DNA of 15,691 bases, taken from positions 1-15,691 of the forward strand of contig JAHHST010000033.1 in NCBI GenBank assembly GCA_020025055.1, in the 5' to 3' direction. Shown piece by piece: positions 7,648-15,044 of the stretch. Each line of letters begins with the position of its first letter. Positions within the stretch are counted from its first letter, which is position 1. The notes beneath the pieces are model-generated. The model did no database searches and was not told where the DNA came from. It saw nothing but the letters and a program-made list of their open reading frames with translations. Source of the stretch: Longicatena sp. Lineage in GTDB: Bacteria > Bacillota_I > Bacilli_A > Erysipelotrichales > Erysipelotrichaceae. Position numbers and translations under genes: made by a program.

Positions 7648-7822
7648 CTTTCAATAGTTTTTTCACCATAATTAATCTAGCTACTCCCATTACGAATAAT
7701 AGTACTCCTAGAATAATTAAAGTTATATTTTTTGTAAGTATTCCTTTTAATAAAAATGCAATTCCAACAAGGATTAATATTCCCGTTGCGCCATATAAAG
7801 AAATTATTTTTTTAGGATCCAT
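7631..7822 (-). CDS. Small two-helix membrane protein downstream of metG
   Basis: A 63-residue protein that I do not recognise. It has two hydrophobic segments (about 8-29 and 31-51) joined by a short KN-containing turn, and a basic then acidic tail ending KEHDDN. This suggests a hairpin in the membrane with both ends on one side. The start is 5 nt after the metG stop, with only a modest AGGA at close spacing, so translation may rely on coupling to metG. It shares the metG promoter and T-box, so its expression should follow methionyl-tRNA charging. The terminator overlaps its last codons, which supports this as the true end of the transcription unit. Function is unknown. Confidence 0.72.
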   Translation of the reverse strand: MDPKKIISLYGATGILILVGIAFLLKGILTKNITLIILGVLLFVMGVARLIMVKKLLKEHDDN

Positions 7823-7827
7823 AATTC

Positions 7828-9801
7828 CTAGCTTACTTTAGTACCATTTGGTAAATCTTTTACAATTGTTAAAATATCTAAATCATTTTCATTACTAGCG
7901 CATAAAATCATACCTTGACTTTCTACTCCACGTAATTTAACTGGTTTTAAATTCGTTACAACAATTACTTTTTTACCGATAACTTCTTCTGGTTTAAAGG
8001 TACTTGCAATTCCACTTACAATTTGTCTTGTTTCTGTCCCTAAATCAATTTGTTCAACTAATAAGCGATCCGCTTTTGGATGTTTTTCAGCAGATACAAT
8101 CGTTCCAACTTTTAATTCTACTTTTGTAAAATCTTCGATTGAAATTTCAGTATGTTCTTCTTTTTTTGTTTCTTTTGCTTCTTTTTTCGCTTCTTTTTGT
8201 GCTTTCTTAGCTTCTTTTTCTTTATCTTTTTCTAATTGTTCCATAAATTCTTTTGCATCAATTCTAGCAAATAAAATTTCTGGTTTAGGATCAACTGTAT
8301 GACCACATTCTAAATTACCAAATTCGTCTAAACTTTCTGCATCTCTTTCAGATGTACTTAATTCATCTAAAATCTTTTCTGCAGTTTCTGGCATATAACT
8401 GCTTAATAATACAACAGCAATACGAATACTTTCTAATAAGTTATATAAAACAGTTGCTAAACGATCTTTTTTACTTTCATCTTTTCCTAAAGTCCAAGGA
8501 GTTGTTTCATCAATATATTTGTTACAACGTTTTAGTAAAGTGAAAATTTCATCGATTGCATCTCCTACATGTAGTGTATTCATTTTTGCTTCTACACGTT
8601 TTGGAGTATCTAATGCAAGATTAATTAATTCATCATCAATTGGTTCTCTTTCAAGTGGATTTGAAATAACTCCATTGAAATATTTATTTTGCATAGAAAT
8701 TGTACGATTTACTAAATTCCCTAATACGTTAGCTAAATCTGAGTTTACACGTTCAACCATTAAATCCCATGTAATTGTTCCATCTTGTGCAAATGGCATT
8801 TCATGTAATACAAAATAACGAACTGCGTCGACACCAAAATAGTGTACTAATTCATCAGCGTAAATTGCATTTCCTTTTGATTTAGACATTTTTCCATCAC
8901 CAACAAGTAACCAAGGATGTCCAAAAATCTGTTTTGGTAATGGTTGTCCTAATGCCATTAACATAATTGGCCAATAAATTGTATGGAATCTTAAAATATC
9001 TTTTCCAATGATATGTACATCTGCTGGCCAATATTTTTTATAGTTTTCCCCATGATTTCCATCTGCATCAAAACCTAATGTAGTAATATAGTTACTTAAT
9101 GCATCAATCCATACATAAACCACATGTTTAGGGTCAAAATCTACTGGAATTCCCCATTTAAATGAAGTTCTTGATACACATAAATCTTGTAGCCCTGGTT
9201 TTAAGAAGTTATTCAACATTTCATTTTTACGAGATTCTGGTTGAATAAATTCAGGATGTTCTTCAATATGTTTAATAAGTCTTGGTGCGTATTTTTGTAA
9301 ATTAAAGAAATATGCTTCTTCTGTTGCTTTTTGTACAGGACGTCCGCAATCTGGACATTTTCCATCAACTAATTGGCTTTCTGTCCAAAATGATTCACAA
9401 GGTGTACAATACATTCCTTCATATGTTCCCTTATAAATATCTCCTTGTTCATATAATTTTTTGAATATTTTTTGTACTTGTTTTTCATGATAATCATCTG
9501 TTGTACGTACAAAATAATCATATGATGTATTCATCATATCAAAATTCTTACGCACAATATCTGCTACATTATCAACAAATTCTTTTGGTGTTACTCCAGC
9601 TTCATTTGCTTTTTCTTCAATTTTTTGTCCGTGTTCATCAGTTCCTGTTTGGAAGAATACGTCGTATCCTTGTTGTCGTTTATATCTTGCAATTGCATCC
9701 GTTAATACAATTTCATAAGTATTTCCAATATGTGGTCTACCTGATGTATATGTAATTGCTGTTGTGATATAATATTTTCCTTTTTTACATTCTTTACACA
9801 T
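7828..9801 (-). CDS. metG: Methionyl-tRNA synthetase
   Basis: MetG attaches methionine to tRNA-Met using ATP in the cytoplasm. The 657-residue protein shows the class I HIGH-like motif HIGN (24-27, within GRPHIG) and KMSKS (304-308). A zinc-binding connective domain has CTPC (132-135) and CPDC (149-152). The helical anticodon-binding region follows. Next is a Lys/Glu/Ala-rich linker (about 515-550), and then a C-terminal EMAP-type OB-fold tRNA-binding domain (557-657, starting DFTKVELKVG), as in Bacillus MetG. The N-terminus MCKECKKGKYY carries an extra CxxC not usual in the family. The ATG has AAGGAGG at 7 nt. A T-box leader with an AUG specifier precedes the gene, and a small membrane protein follows after 5 nt. 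Confidence 0.97.
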   Translation of the reverse strand: MCKECKKGKYYITTAITYTSGRPHIGNTYEIVLTDAIARYKRQQGYDVFFQTGTDEHGQKIEEKANEAGVTPKEFVDNVADIVRKNFDMMNTSYDYFVRTTDDYHEKQVQKIFKKLYEQGDIYKGTYEGMYCTPCESFWTESQLVDGKCPDCGRPVQKATEEAYFFNLQKYAPRLIKHIEEHPEFIQPESRKNEMLNNFLKPGLQDLCVSRTSFKWGIPVDFDPKHVVYVWIDALSNYITTLGFDADGNHGENYKKYWPADVHIIGKDILRFHTIYWPIMLMALGQPLPKQIFGHPWLLVGDGKMSKSKGNAIYADELVHYFGVDAVRYFVLHEMPFAQDGTITWDLMVERVNSDLANVLGNLVNRTISMQNKYFNGVISNPLEREPIDDELINLALDTPKRVEAKMNTLHVGDAIDEIFTLLKRCNKYIDETTPWTLGKDESKKDRLATVLYNLLESIRIAVVLLSSYMPETAEKILDELSTSERDAESLDEFGNLECGHTVDPKPEILFARIDAKEFMEQLEKDKEKEAKKAQKEAKKEAKETKKEEHTEISIEDFTKVELKVGTIVSAEKHPKADRLLVEQIDLGTETRQIVSGIASTFKPEEVIGKKVIVVTNLKPVKLRGVESQGMILCASNENDLDILTIVKDLPNGTKVS

Positions 9802-9817
9802 AATTTAACCTCCTTAA

Positions 9818-10037
9818 TAAAAAAACTTTCGCCAAAGGACGAAAGTTCGTGATACCACCTTTATTCATGTATTTTCATACACCTCAACATTGTTAACGCC
9901 AATGCTACGTTTTTTCTTAACTATTCAGAAAAACAGTTCCAGAGCCATTTTCTTTTTATCATCCCTATGAATTTCCACCAAACATTCACTCTCTATTAGT
10001 TCAAATAAAAGTACTCCCTCTATCTTTACCTTTACGC
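9818..10037 (-). ncRNA. T-box riboswitch, methionine specific, upstream of metG
   Basis: This leader of about 220 nt senses uncharged tRNA-Met by base pairing. The T-box core on the minus strand is AAGGTGGTATCACG (9848-9861). Its UGGU can pair with the ACCA end of uncharged tRNA-Met. Stem I contains the AGAGAGTGAA block and an internal loop with GAAAATGGCTCTGG. The specifier triplet ATG is at 9948-9946 and is followed by G. AAAGG in the T-box (9862-9858) can pair with CCTTT (9838-9834) to form the antiterminator, which excludes the terminator helix at 9819-9847. When uncharged tRNA-Met accumulates, read-through into metG is expected. Motif, specifier and downstream gene agree fully. Confidence 0.93.
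9819..9847 (-). terminator. Conditional terminator of the metG T-box
   Basis: On the minus strand AACTTTCG and CGAAAGTT form an 8-bp perfect stem around an eight-base loop (TCCTTTGG), followed by seven T. It is mutually exclusive with the T-box antiterminator and lies just before the metG ribosome binding site. Confidence 0.9.
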
Positions 10038-10043
10038 CTATTT

Positions 10044-10072
10044 ATTATATAGAATTATTTGTCCATTGGCAA
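10044..10072 (-). promoter_or_regulatory. metG: Promoter of metG
   Basis: On the minus strand TTGCCA (10067-10072) and a perfect TATAAT (10044-10049) are 17 bp apart. The predicted start near 10037 puts the whole T-box in the transcript. Confidence 0.85.
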
Positions 10073-10093
10073 TATTTTAAAAGTATATTTAAC

Positions 10094-10125
10094 AAAAAAG
10101 GGTATTTCACTTTATGCGAAAACCC
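10094..10125 (-). terminator. Rho-independent terminator of the RDD-PHP gene
   Basis: On the minus strand GGGTTTTCGC pairs with GTGAAATACCC (one bulged A, one G-U) and is followed by six T. It lies 8 nt after the stop codon of the RDD-PHP gene. Confidence 0.85.
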
Positions 10126-10133
10126 TCTTTTTA

Positions 10134-11594
10134 TTATTTATTTGTATACATAAACATCTCAACAAGTGCTTCTGCATCTTTTGGACAATTACATTTCCCA
10201 ATTGTATTTCCATGTTGATCATCATAGAAATCACTACCACATATAACAAATAATTTATTTTCTTTTACTACATTCATAAGTTCAATCATTTCTTTATTTG
10301 TATAATCAGAACGGAATACCTCAATACCTTCGATACCTTGTTTAATTACTTGATCAAACAATGCTTTATGATTATGATGCAATTCGTAAGGATTTGCTAA
10401 TACTGCAACCCCTCCACTTAATTGAATAACATCAATTACATCTTGTAAAGAAGGATAAGACATAGGAACATAACATGATTTTCCTTCTATAAAATAATCA
10501 TTTATAATTTCTTCTACTGGATTTATACAATTTTCACTATGATATGGCTTTAACACTTCATTTTCAATATATTTTGGATTGTTTAATACATGTAAAGCCA
10601 ACATTTTTGGAGTAATTTGTTGAAAACGATTATTTAATAATAATCGATCAATATCAATGTGGACACCTAATACTTTTTCAAACAATTCTACTCGTCTTAT
10701 ACTTACTTTTTTCTGTATTAATATCGCATCATTTTCAATCGTTCTATATAACTCATTCTTAGAATCAATAAAATATCCTAATACATTTACAACTTCATTT
10801 TCAATCTGTGCACAAATTTCTACACCACTGATATATTGAACACCATATAATTCACTCATATGCAATGCAATTGCATTTGCTTTTACAGTGTTTAAATCGG
10901 TGATTGATATTGCCTTTAATCCATTTTTCTTTGCCATTTGGAATAATTCTTCAACATCATACTTCGCACCATTTGAAAAATTAGAATGCACATGTAAATC
11001 TATTTGATTTAATCTTACTACATTTTCTTCTACCCTTATTTTTGTTGGTTCCGCAGTTTCTTTTCTAACTACTTTTCTTGGATCATCTAATAATTTTACT
11101 ACACAAGTTCTAGTAATAAAATCAATGATAGAACGATGTTTTTTATCCAATAAAACAACAAGACCATTTAATCCCCAGTAAATAATCAATCCAAAAATAG
11201 AAGTAAAATACATTAAAATCACGAAAGGAATAGCAAATCCAATCATATATCTACTATGAACTAATTTTTTACTTGCCTTTTTACCATTTTTTCTAATAAC
11301 CGCAAATTTAAAGAAATTCATCCCTAAACTTTGTCCATTCGTATATGGATAAATCGTACTATTTAGGAAAAATAATGAGTAAATTAATAATATTACTGTC
11401 CCTACGTTAAAAATTTTTAGAACAGTATAACTCAATAAACTTCCTAATACTGCTATCATAATAAGATCCCATAGCATTATTGGTGAAATTGCAATAACGA
11501 TATCTACCATAAATGACAGCATTCTATCTTTATAATCATTTTTCTTAATATATCGATAGTTTTTGATAATAACCTCTGATTTTTTATTTTGCAT
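10134..11594 (-). CDS. RDD membrane domain fused to a degenerate PHP phosphoesterase domain
   Basis: Residue numbers count from the upstream in-frame ATG (11624). I prefer the ATG at codon 11 (11594) because AGGTGA stands 4 nt before it and overlaps the upstream gene's stop, giving 486 residues. Residues about 32-180 form an RDD membrane domain: RMLSFMVD, then NGQSLGMNFFKFAVI, then KKHRSIIDFITRTCVV, with three to four hydrophobic segments. Residues about 206-490 follow the PHP fold of COG0613 proteins (IDLHVHSNFSNG, ITDLNT, GVEI, VAVLANP, CGSDF). H211, H213, E269 and D465 are kept. The other usual metal ligands read N218 (for Asp), L244, N280, N411 and Y467 (for His), so hydrolysis is doubtful. 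The frame is intact and the gene has its own terminator, so it is not a decaying pseudogene. It is cotranscribed with a zinc-ribbon membrane gene. Possible roles are a ligand-binding or scaffold pseudoenzyme at the membrane. Confidence 0.85.
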   Translation of the reverse strand: MQNKKSEVIIKNYRYIKKNDYKDRMLSFMVDIVIAISPIMLWDLIMIAVLGSLLSYTVLKIFNVGTVILLIYSLFFLNSTIYPYTNGQSLGMNFFKFAVIRKNGKKASKKLVHSRYMIGFAIPFVILMYFTSIFGLIIYWGLNGLVVLLDKKHRSIIDFITRTCVVKLLDDPRKVVRKETAEPTKIRVEENVVRLNQIDLHVHSNFSNGAKYDVEELFQMAKKNGLKAISITDLNTVKANAIALHMSELYGVQYISGVEICAQIENEVVNVLGYFIDSKNELYRTIENDAILIQKKVSIRRVELFEKVLGVHIDIDRLLLNNRFQQITPKMLALHVLNNPKYIENEVLKPYHSENCINPVEEIINDYFIEGKSCYVPMSYPSLQDVIDVIQLSGGVAVLANPYELHHNHKALFDQVIKQGIEGIEVFRSDYTNKEMIELMNVVKENKLFVICGSDFYDDQHGNTIGKCNCPKDAEALVEMFMYTNK

Positions 11595-11598
11595 ATTT

Positions 11599-11913
11599 TC
11601 ACCTGTTTTCTTGACTTTTTTCATAATTTAAAAACCCTGCTTTCACTAGCAACCATTCAAGTAATGATGCAATTACAAAAGATAATCCTATGATATATAT
11701 AAATTTTACATCAATTGTCTTATCTTTAAGAAACAGTAAACTAGTACCTACTGTAAATCCTACGGAAACGAGTGGTATTAACATATACTTTTTTACACTT
11801 TTTTCGTCATATTGATATTTTTGATGACATGATGGACATTCAATATGAGCATTTCCTTTAATAAAGCTTAATCGTATTGGTGTTTTACAGCGTTCACAAA
11901 TATATAGTTTCAT
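11599..11913 (-). CDS. Small membrane protein with N-terminal zinc ribbon
   Basis: A 104-residue protein of unknown function. The N-terminus is a zinc ribbon, CERC (6-9) and CPSC (26-29) with sixteen residues between. Two hydrophobic segments follow (about 44-62 and 70-90), and the tail is charged. This is the reverse domain order of the zinc-ribbon protein upstream of mnmG. The ATG has GAGGT at 7-8 nt. Its TGA stop forms part of the ribosome binding site of the RDD-PHP gene, so the two are very likely coupled and may work together. A TATAAT at 11933-11938 could be the -10 of a promoter, but no good -35 accompanies it. Confidence 0.85.
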   Translation of the reverse strand: MKLYICERCKTPIRLSFIKGNAHIECPSCHQKYQYDEKSVKKYMLIPLVSVGFTVGTSLLFLKDKTIDVKFIYIIGLSFVIASLLEWLLVKAGFLNYEKSQENR

Positions 11914-12000
11914 TTTACAACCTCACGAAAACATTATACTACATATTTTACAATTGTTGTACATTCCTTATTAAGTTTATGCTCTAAACCTAGTAAATAT

Positions 12001-12034
12001 TAAAAAAAGCGCAACTCTATAAAGAGCACGCTTT
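12001..12034 (-). terminator. Rho-independent terminator of fba
   Basis: On the minus strand AAAGCG...CTCT pairs with AGAG...CGCTTT (an interrupted stem with a small internal loop, four-base apical loop) and is followed by a T run. It lies about 25 nt after the fba stop. Confidence 0.8.
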
Positions 12035-12059
12035 ATTCTTTTCTTCAGTTAAAGTTGAA

Positions 12060-12932
12060 TTATTCAGCTTTACCTGCACATCCAAAGTAGTTTTCAACCA
12101 TGTCTTCTACTTTTGCTTGGATAGCATCTGTACCAGCTTTTAAAAGTTTACGTGGATCGTATCCTTTTCCTTCTTGGTCTTTTCCAGCTTCAATGTATTT
12201 ACGAGTTGCAGCAGCAAATTCTAACTGTAATTCAGTATTTACGTTTACTTTAGAAACACCTAAGCTGATAGCTTTTTTAACTTGTTCTTCAGGAATTCCT
12301 GAACCACCGTGTAATACTAATGGTTTTCCGTTTGTAGCTGTTTTGATTTCAGCTAAACGATCGAAGCTTAATCCAGCCCAGTTAGCAGGATATTTACCAT
12401 GGATATTACCGATACCAGCAGCTAAGAAATCTACTCCCAAGTCTGCGATTGTTTTACATTCGTTTGGATCAGCTAATTCACCAGCAGAAACAACACCGTC
12501 TTCTTCTCCGCCGATTCCACCAACTTCACATTCGATTGATAATCCTTTAGAATGAGCTAATTCGATCATTTCTTTAGATTTTGCTAAGTTTTCTTCAAAT
12601 GGATAGTGTGAACCATCGAACATAACTGATGTAAATCCTGCAGCGATTGCAGCTTTAGCACCTTCATATGAACCGTGGTCTAAGTGTAAAGCAACTGGAA
12701 CTGTGATTCCTAAAGAATCGTGAATTCCTTTTACCATTGCTACTACGTTATCAAATCCACACATGTATTTAGCAGCACCTTCTGATACTCCTAACATAAC
12801 TGGAGCTTTTTTAGCTTCACATCCTAAAAGGATTGCTTTAATCCATTCCATGTTGTTAATGTTAAAAGCACCAATTGCATAATGCCCTTCATGAGCTTTG
12901 TTAATCATTTCTGTTGCAGAAACTAATGCCAT
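12060..12932 (-). CDS. fba: Class II fructose-1,6-bisphosphate aldolase
   Basis: It cleaves fructose-1,6-bisphosphate reversibly to dihydroxyacetone phosphate and glyceraldehyde-3-phosphate in glycolysis and gluconeogenesis. The 290 residues match the zinc-dependent class II family. HLDHG (83-87) supplies catalytic D85 and zinc ligand H86. The IECEVGG strand (133-139) and the loop GIGNIHGKYP with H178 follow, then LHGGSGIP with H208, and the phosphate-binding VNVNTEL (229-235). The start has AAGGAGG at 8 nt and the typical MALVSATEM opening. It is a single-gene unit between the rpoE terminator and its own terminator. Its GC content and codon choice look more constrained than its neighbours', as expected for a highly expressed glycolytic gene. 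A tagatose-bisphosphate aldolase has the same fold. The housekeeping context favours Fba. Confidence 0.95.
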   Translation of the reverse strand: MALVSATEMINKAHEGHYAIGAFNINNMEWIKAILLGCEAKKAPVMLGVSEGAAKYMCGFDNVVAMVKGIHDSLGITVPVALHLDHGSYEGAKAAIAAGFTSVMFDGSHYPFEENLAKSKEMIELAHSKGLSIECEVGGIGGEEDGVVSAGELADPNECKTIADLGVDFLAAGIGNIHGKYPANWAGLSFDRLAEIKTATNGKPLVLHGGSGIPEEQVKKAISLGVSKVNVNTELQLEFAAATRKYIEAGKDQEGKGYDPRKLLKAGTDAIQAKVEDMVENYFGCAGKAE

Positions 12933-12962
12933 ATTAAATTCCTCCTTATAATTTACATTACT

Positions 12963-12991
12963 ATTTTACTGCATTTTTACCATTTTGAAAA
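12963..12991 (-). promoter_or_regulatory. Probable promoter of fba
   Basis: On the minus strand TTTTCA (12986-12991) lies 17 bp from TAAAAT (12963-12968), with a predicted start about 24 nt before the fba ATG. The matches are 4/6 and 5/6 in AT-rich sequence. The position between the rpoE terminator and fba is the main support. Confidence 0.5.
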
Positions 12992-13030
12992 GCTTTAATC
13001 CTAGATAATTAAAAAAATGCTAAAACATGC

Positions 13031-13057
13031 AAAAAAAGTGTGGTTTTCCACACTTTT
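13031..13057 (-). terminator. Rho-independent terminator of the DUF1934-argS-rpoE operon
   Basis: On the minus strand AAAAGTGTGG and CCACACTTTT form a perfect 10-bp stem with a four-base loop, continuing into a run of seven T that shares the last stem bases. The stem begins within the rpoE stop codon. Confidence 0.92.
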
Positions 13058-13382
13058 AATAATCTTCATTCTTATCTTTTTTAGCTGTAGACTCGTGTCC
13101 GTAATCATCGTCGTCACTTTCTTCATCAATTAAAATGTCTTCTGTATCAATGACAACTTCATTATATGTGTGACGTTCACGTAAATCCCATTGATTTCCT
13201 TCTATACATACAAAACGATCATCTAAAGATAAATCACTATAGAATTGTGCGATATTATCTTCTGCTTGCGCTTGTGTAAAACCTGCAGCTTCGCATACTT
13301 CATTCCACAAGTTTATAAATACTACAGCCTTATTTTTTGCTTTCAAGCTATCAAAGGCTATATCAATCATAGCTTTTTTCAT
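13056..13382 (-). CDS. rpoE: RNA polymerase delta subunit (RpoE), short form
   Basis: Delta binds core RNA polymerase in Bacillota, promotes recycling and reduces nonspecific initiation. The 108-residue product has the N-terminal HARE-HTH fold (about 1-75): MIDIAFDSLKAKNKAV near the start, FYSDLSLDDRF in the middle and NQWDLRERH at 63-71. A short acidic tail with ESDDDDYGHES follows. Bacillus delta is about 170 residues with a much longer acidic tail, so this is a shortened form. The tail ends KKDKNEDY, less acidic at the very end. The gene follows argS by 18 nt. Its AGGAGG lies about 14 nt before the ATG, longer than usual, and an in-frame stop rules out a nearer upstream start. Synteny with argS supports the call. 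Confidence 0.87.
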   Translation of the reverse strand: MKKAMIDIAFDSLKAKNKAVVFINLWNEVCEAAGFTQAQAEDNIAQFYSDLSLDDRFVCIEGNQWDLRERHTYNEVVIDTEDILIDEESDDDDYGHESTAKKDKNEDY

Positions 13383-13400
13383 AGTAAATGCTTAATCCTC

Positions 13401-15044
13401 CTACATTTTTTCTATGGCATCTACACCGATTAAGTATAATGCATTCTTTAACGTAATTCTTGTTGCTTTCAACAATGCTAAACGTTGAGCTGATAATTCT
13501 TCATTTTCTGGGTCAATAACTTTACATGCATTATAAAAACTATGGAAATGCTGTGCAAGTTTTTGAATATAGTTACAAACTTTATGAGGTGCACGTGTTC
13601 TTGCAGCATCACTCACTACATTTGTAAATTCATTAATATATTTCATTAATGAAATTTCTTTTTCATGTGTTAATAATTCATAATTTGTTGCTTCTTTGAA
13701 ATCTGGTGCTTGACGTAAAATTGAGCAAATACGTGCATGTGCATATTGTGCATAATATACAGGGTTATCATTGCTTTGTTTTCTAGCTAAAGCTAAGTCA
13801 AAATCAAAATGAGTATCAACTGCACGTTGAACAAAGAAGTATCGAACTGCATCAACACCTACTTCATCGCATAATTCACGAATTGTTACAGCGTTCCCTA
13901 GACGCTTACTCATCTTAACTTCTTCTCCATTTTCAACTAAACGTACCATTTGGATAATATCTACTTGTAATTTATCTGGATTATTGCCTAATGCTTGAAT
14001 ACTAGCTTTTAATCTTGGAATATATCCATGATGATCTGCTCCTAATAAATCTACTAAGAGATCAAATCCACGATCTAACTTATCCTTATGATATGCAATA
14101 TCAGGTACAAGATATGTATAAGAACCATCAGTTTTTCTTAATACACGATCTTTATCATCACCAAATTCTGTTGTTTTAAACCATAAAGCTCCTTCGCTTT
14201 CATATGTTAATCCTTTTTCAGCTAATACATCTAAAGCAATTTCTACTTTACCATCATCACGAATTTTTTGTTCACTACTCCATACATCAAAATGTACTCT
14301 AAAATAGTCTAAATCACGTTTGATTTTTGCTAATTCGAATTCGATTCCTTTTTCTTTAAAGAATTTTAAATTTTCAGCTGTTTCTTCTGCATATTTTTCT
14401 TTATATTCTTTAGCTAACTCAATGGCAATATTTTTAACATCTGGTCCATGATATCCATCTTCTGGTAAAACGAATGGTAAACCTAAATATTCACGATATC
14501 TTGCCTGTAATGATTTACCTAAATTAATAATTTGGTTACCTGCATCATTAACATAATATTCACGTGTTACATCATATCCACTTGCTTTCATCAAACGAGT
14601 GATACTATCTCCCCATGCAGCACCTCTTGCATGTCCTAAATGCAAATCTCCAGTTGGATTTGCAGATACATATTCCACATTTACTTTCTCATGATTTCCT
14701 GAATCATTATGTCCGTAAGCATCACCTTCTGTTAATACTTTTGTGATTACTTGTGCAAGTGATGTATTTTTAATTTTAAAATTTAAGAAACCAGGTCCTG
14801 CAATTTCACAATTTTCAATTGCAGCTGATTCATAATCTAATGCATTTAAAAGTTCATCTGCAATCATACGTGGATTTCTTTTTAATGTACGTGTTAATTG
14901 CATAGCCAAATTTGTTGAATAATCTCCGTGACTCTTATCTTTAGGAATTTCAATAACAACATCATTAAGAACTAGTTCAACTTCAAATGCTTTTTTTGCA
15001 GCATCAATTAATGCTTGTTTTAAATTTATTTCAATTTGATTCAT
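13401..15044 (-). CDS. argS: Arginyl-tRNA synthetase
   Basis: ArgS charges tRNA-Arg with arginine in the cytoplasm. From the ATG at 15044 the protein has 547 residues, normal for the family. It has the N-terminal ArgS-specific domain (about 1-110), the class I HIGH motif HLGH (135-138, within ANPTGDLHLGHARGA), a KMSKS variant KMSKR (377-381) and the C-terminal DALR helical anticodon-binding domain (about 430-547). The frame extends eight codons upstream, but AAGGAGGGG stands 5 nt before the chosen ATG and lies inside that extension. The ATG overlaps the stop of the DUF1934 gene in an ATGA (4 nt). rpoE follows after 18 nt. No T-box is present here, unlike at metG. Confidence 0.97.
   Translation of the reverse strand: MNQIEINLKQALIDAAKKAFEVELVLNDVVIEIPKDKSHGDYSTNLAMQLTRTLKRNPRMIADELLNALDYESAAIENCEIAGPGFLNFKIKNTSLAQVITKVLTEGDAYGHNDSGNHEKVNVEYVSANPTGDLHLGHARGAAWGDSITRLMKASGYDVTREYYVNDAGNQIINLGKSLQARYREYLGLPFVLPEDGYHGPDVKNIAIELAKEYKEKYAEETAENLKFFKEKGIEFELAKIKRDLDYFRVHFDVWSSEQKIRDDGKVEIALDVLAEKGLTYESEGALWFKTTEFGDDKDRVLRKTDGSYTYLVPDIAYHKDKLDRGFDLLVDLLGADHHGYIPRLKASIQALGNNPDKLQVDIIQMVRLVENGEEVKMSKRLGNAVTIRELCDEVGVDAVRYFFVQRAVDTHFDFDLALARKQSNDNPVYYAQYAHARICSILRQAPDFKEATNYELLTHEKEISLMKYINEFTNVVSDAARTRAPHKVCNYIQKLAQHFHSFYNACKVIDPENEELSAQRLALLKATRITLKNALYLIGVDAIEKM

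Noticed and set aside
10134..11594. RDD-PHP gene as a decaying pseudogene
   Set aside because: The frame is intact over nearly 500 codons with all RDD segments, the full PHP framework and a strong terminator. Only specific ligand positions differ.
12100..12555. 151-codon open frame on the + strand opposite fba
   Set aside because: It lies wholly inside the well-supported fba gene in an antisense frame, has no evident ribosome binding site and its product resembles nothing. It is open because of fba codon usage.
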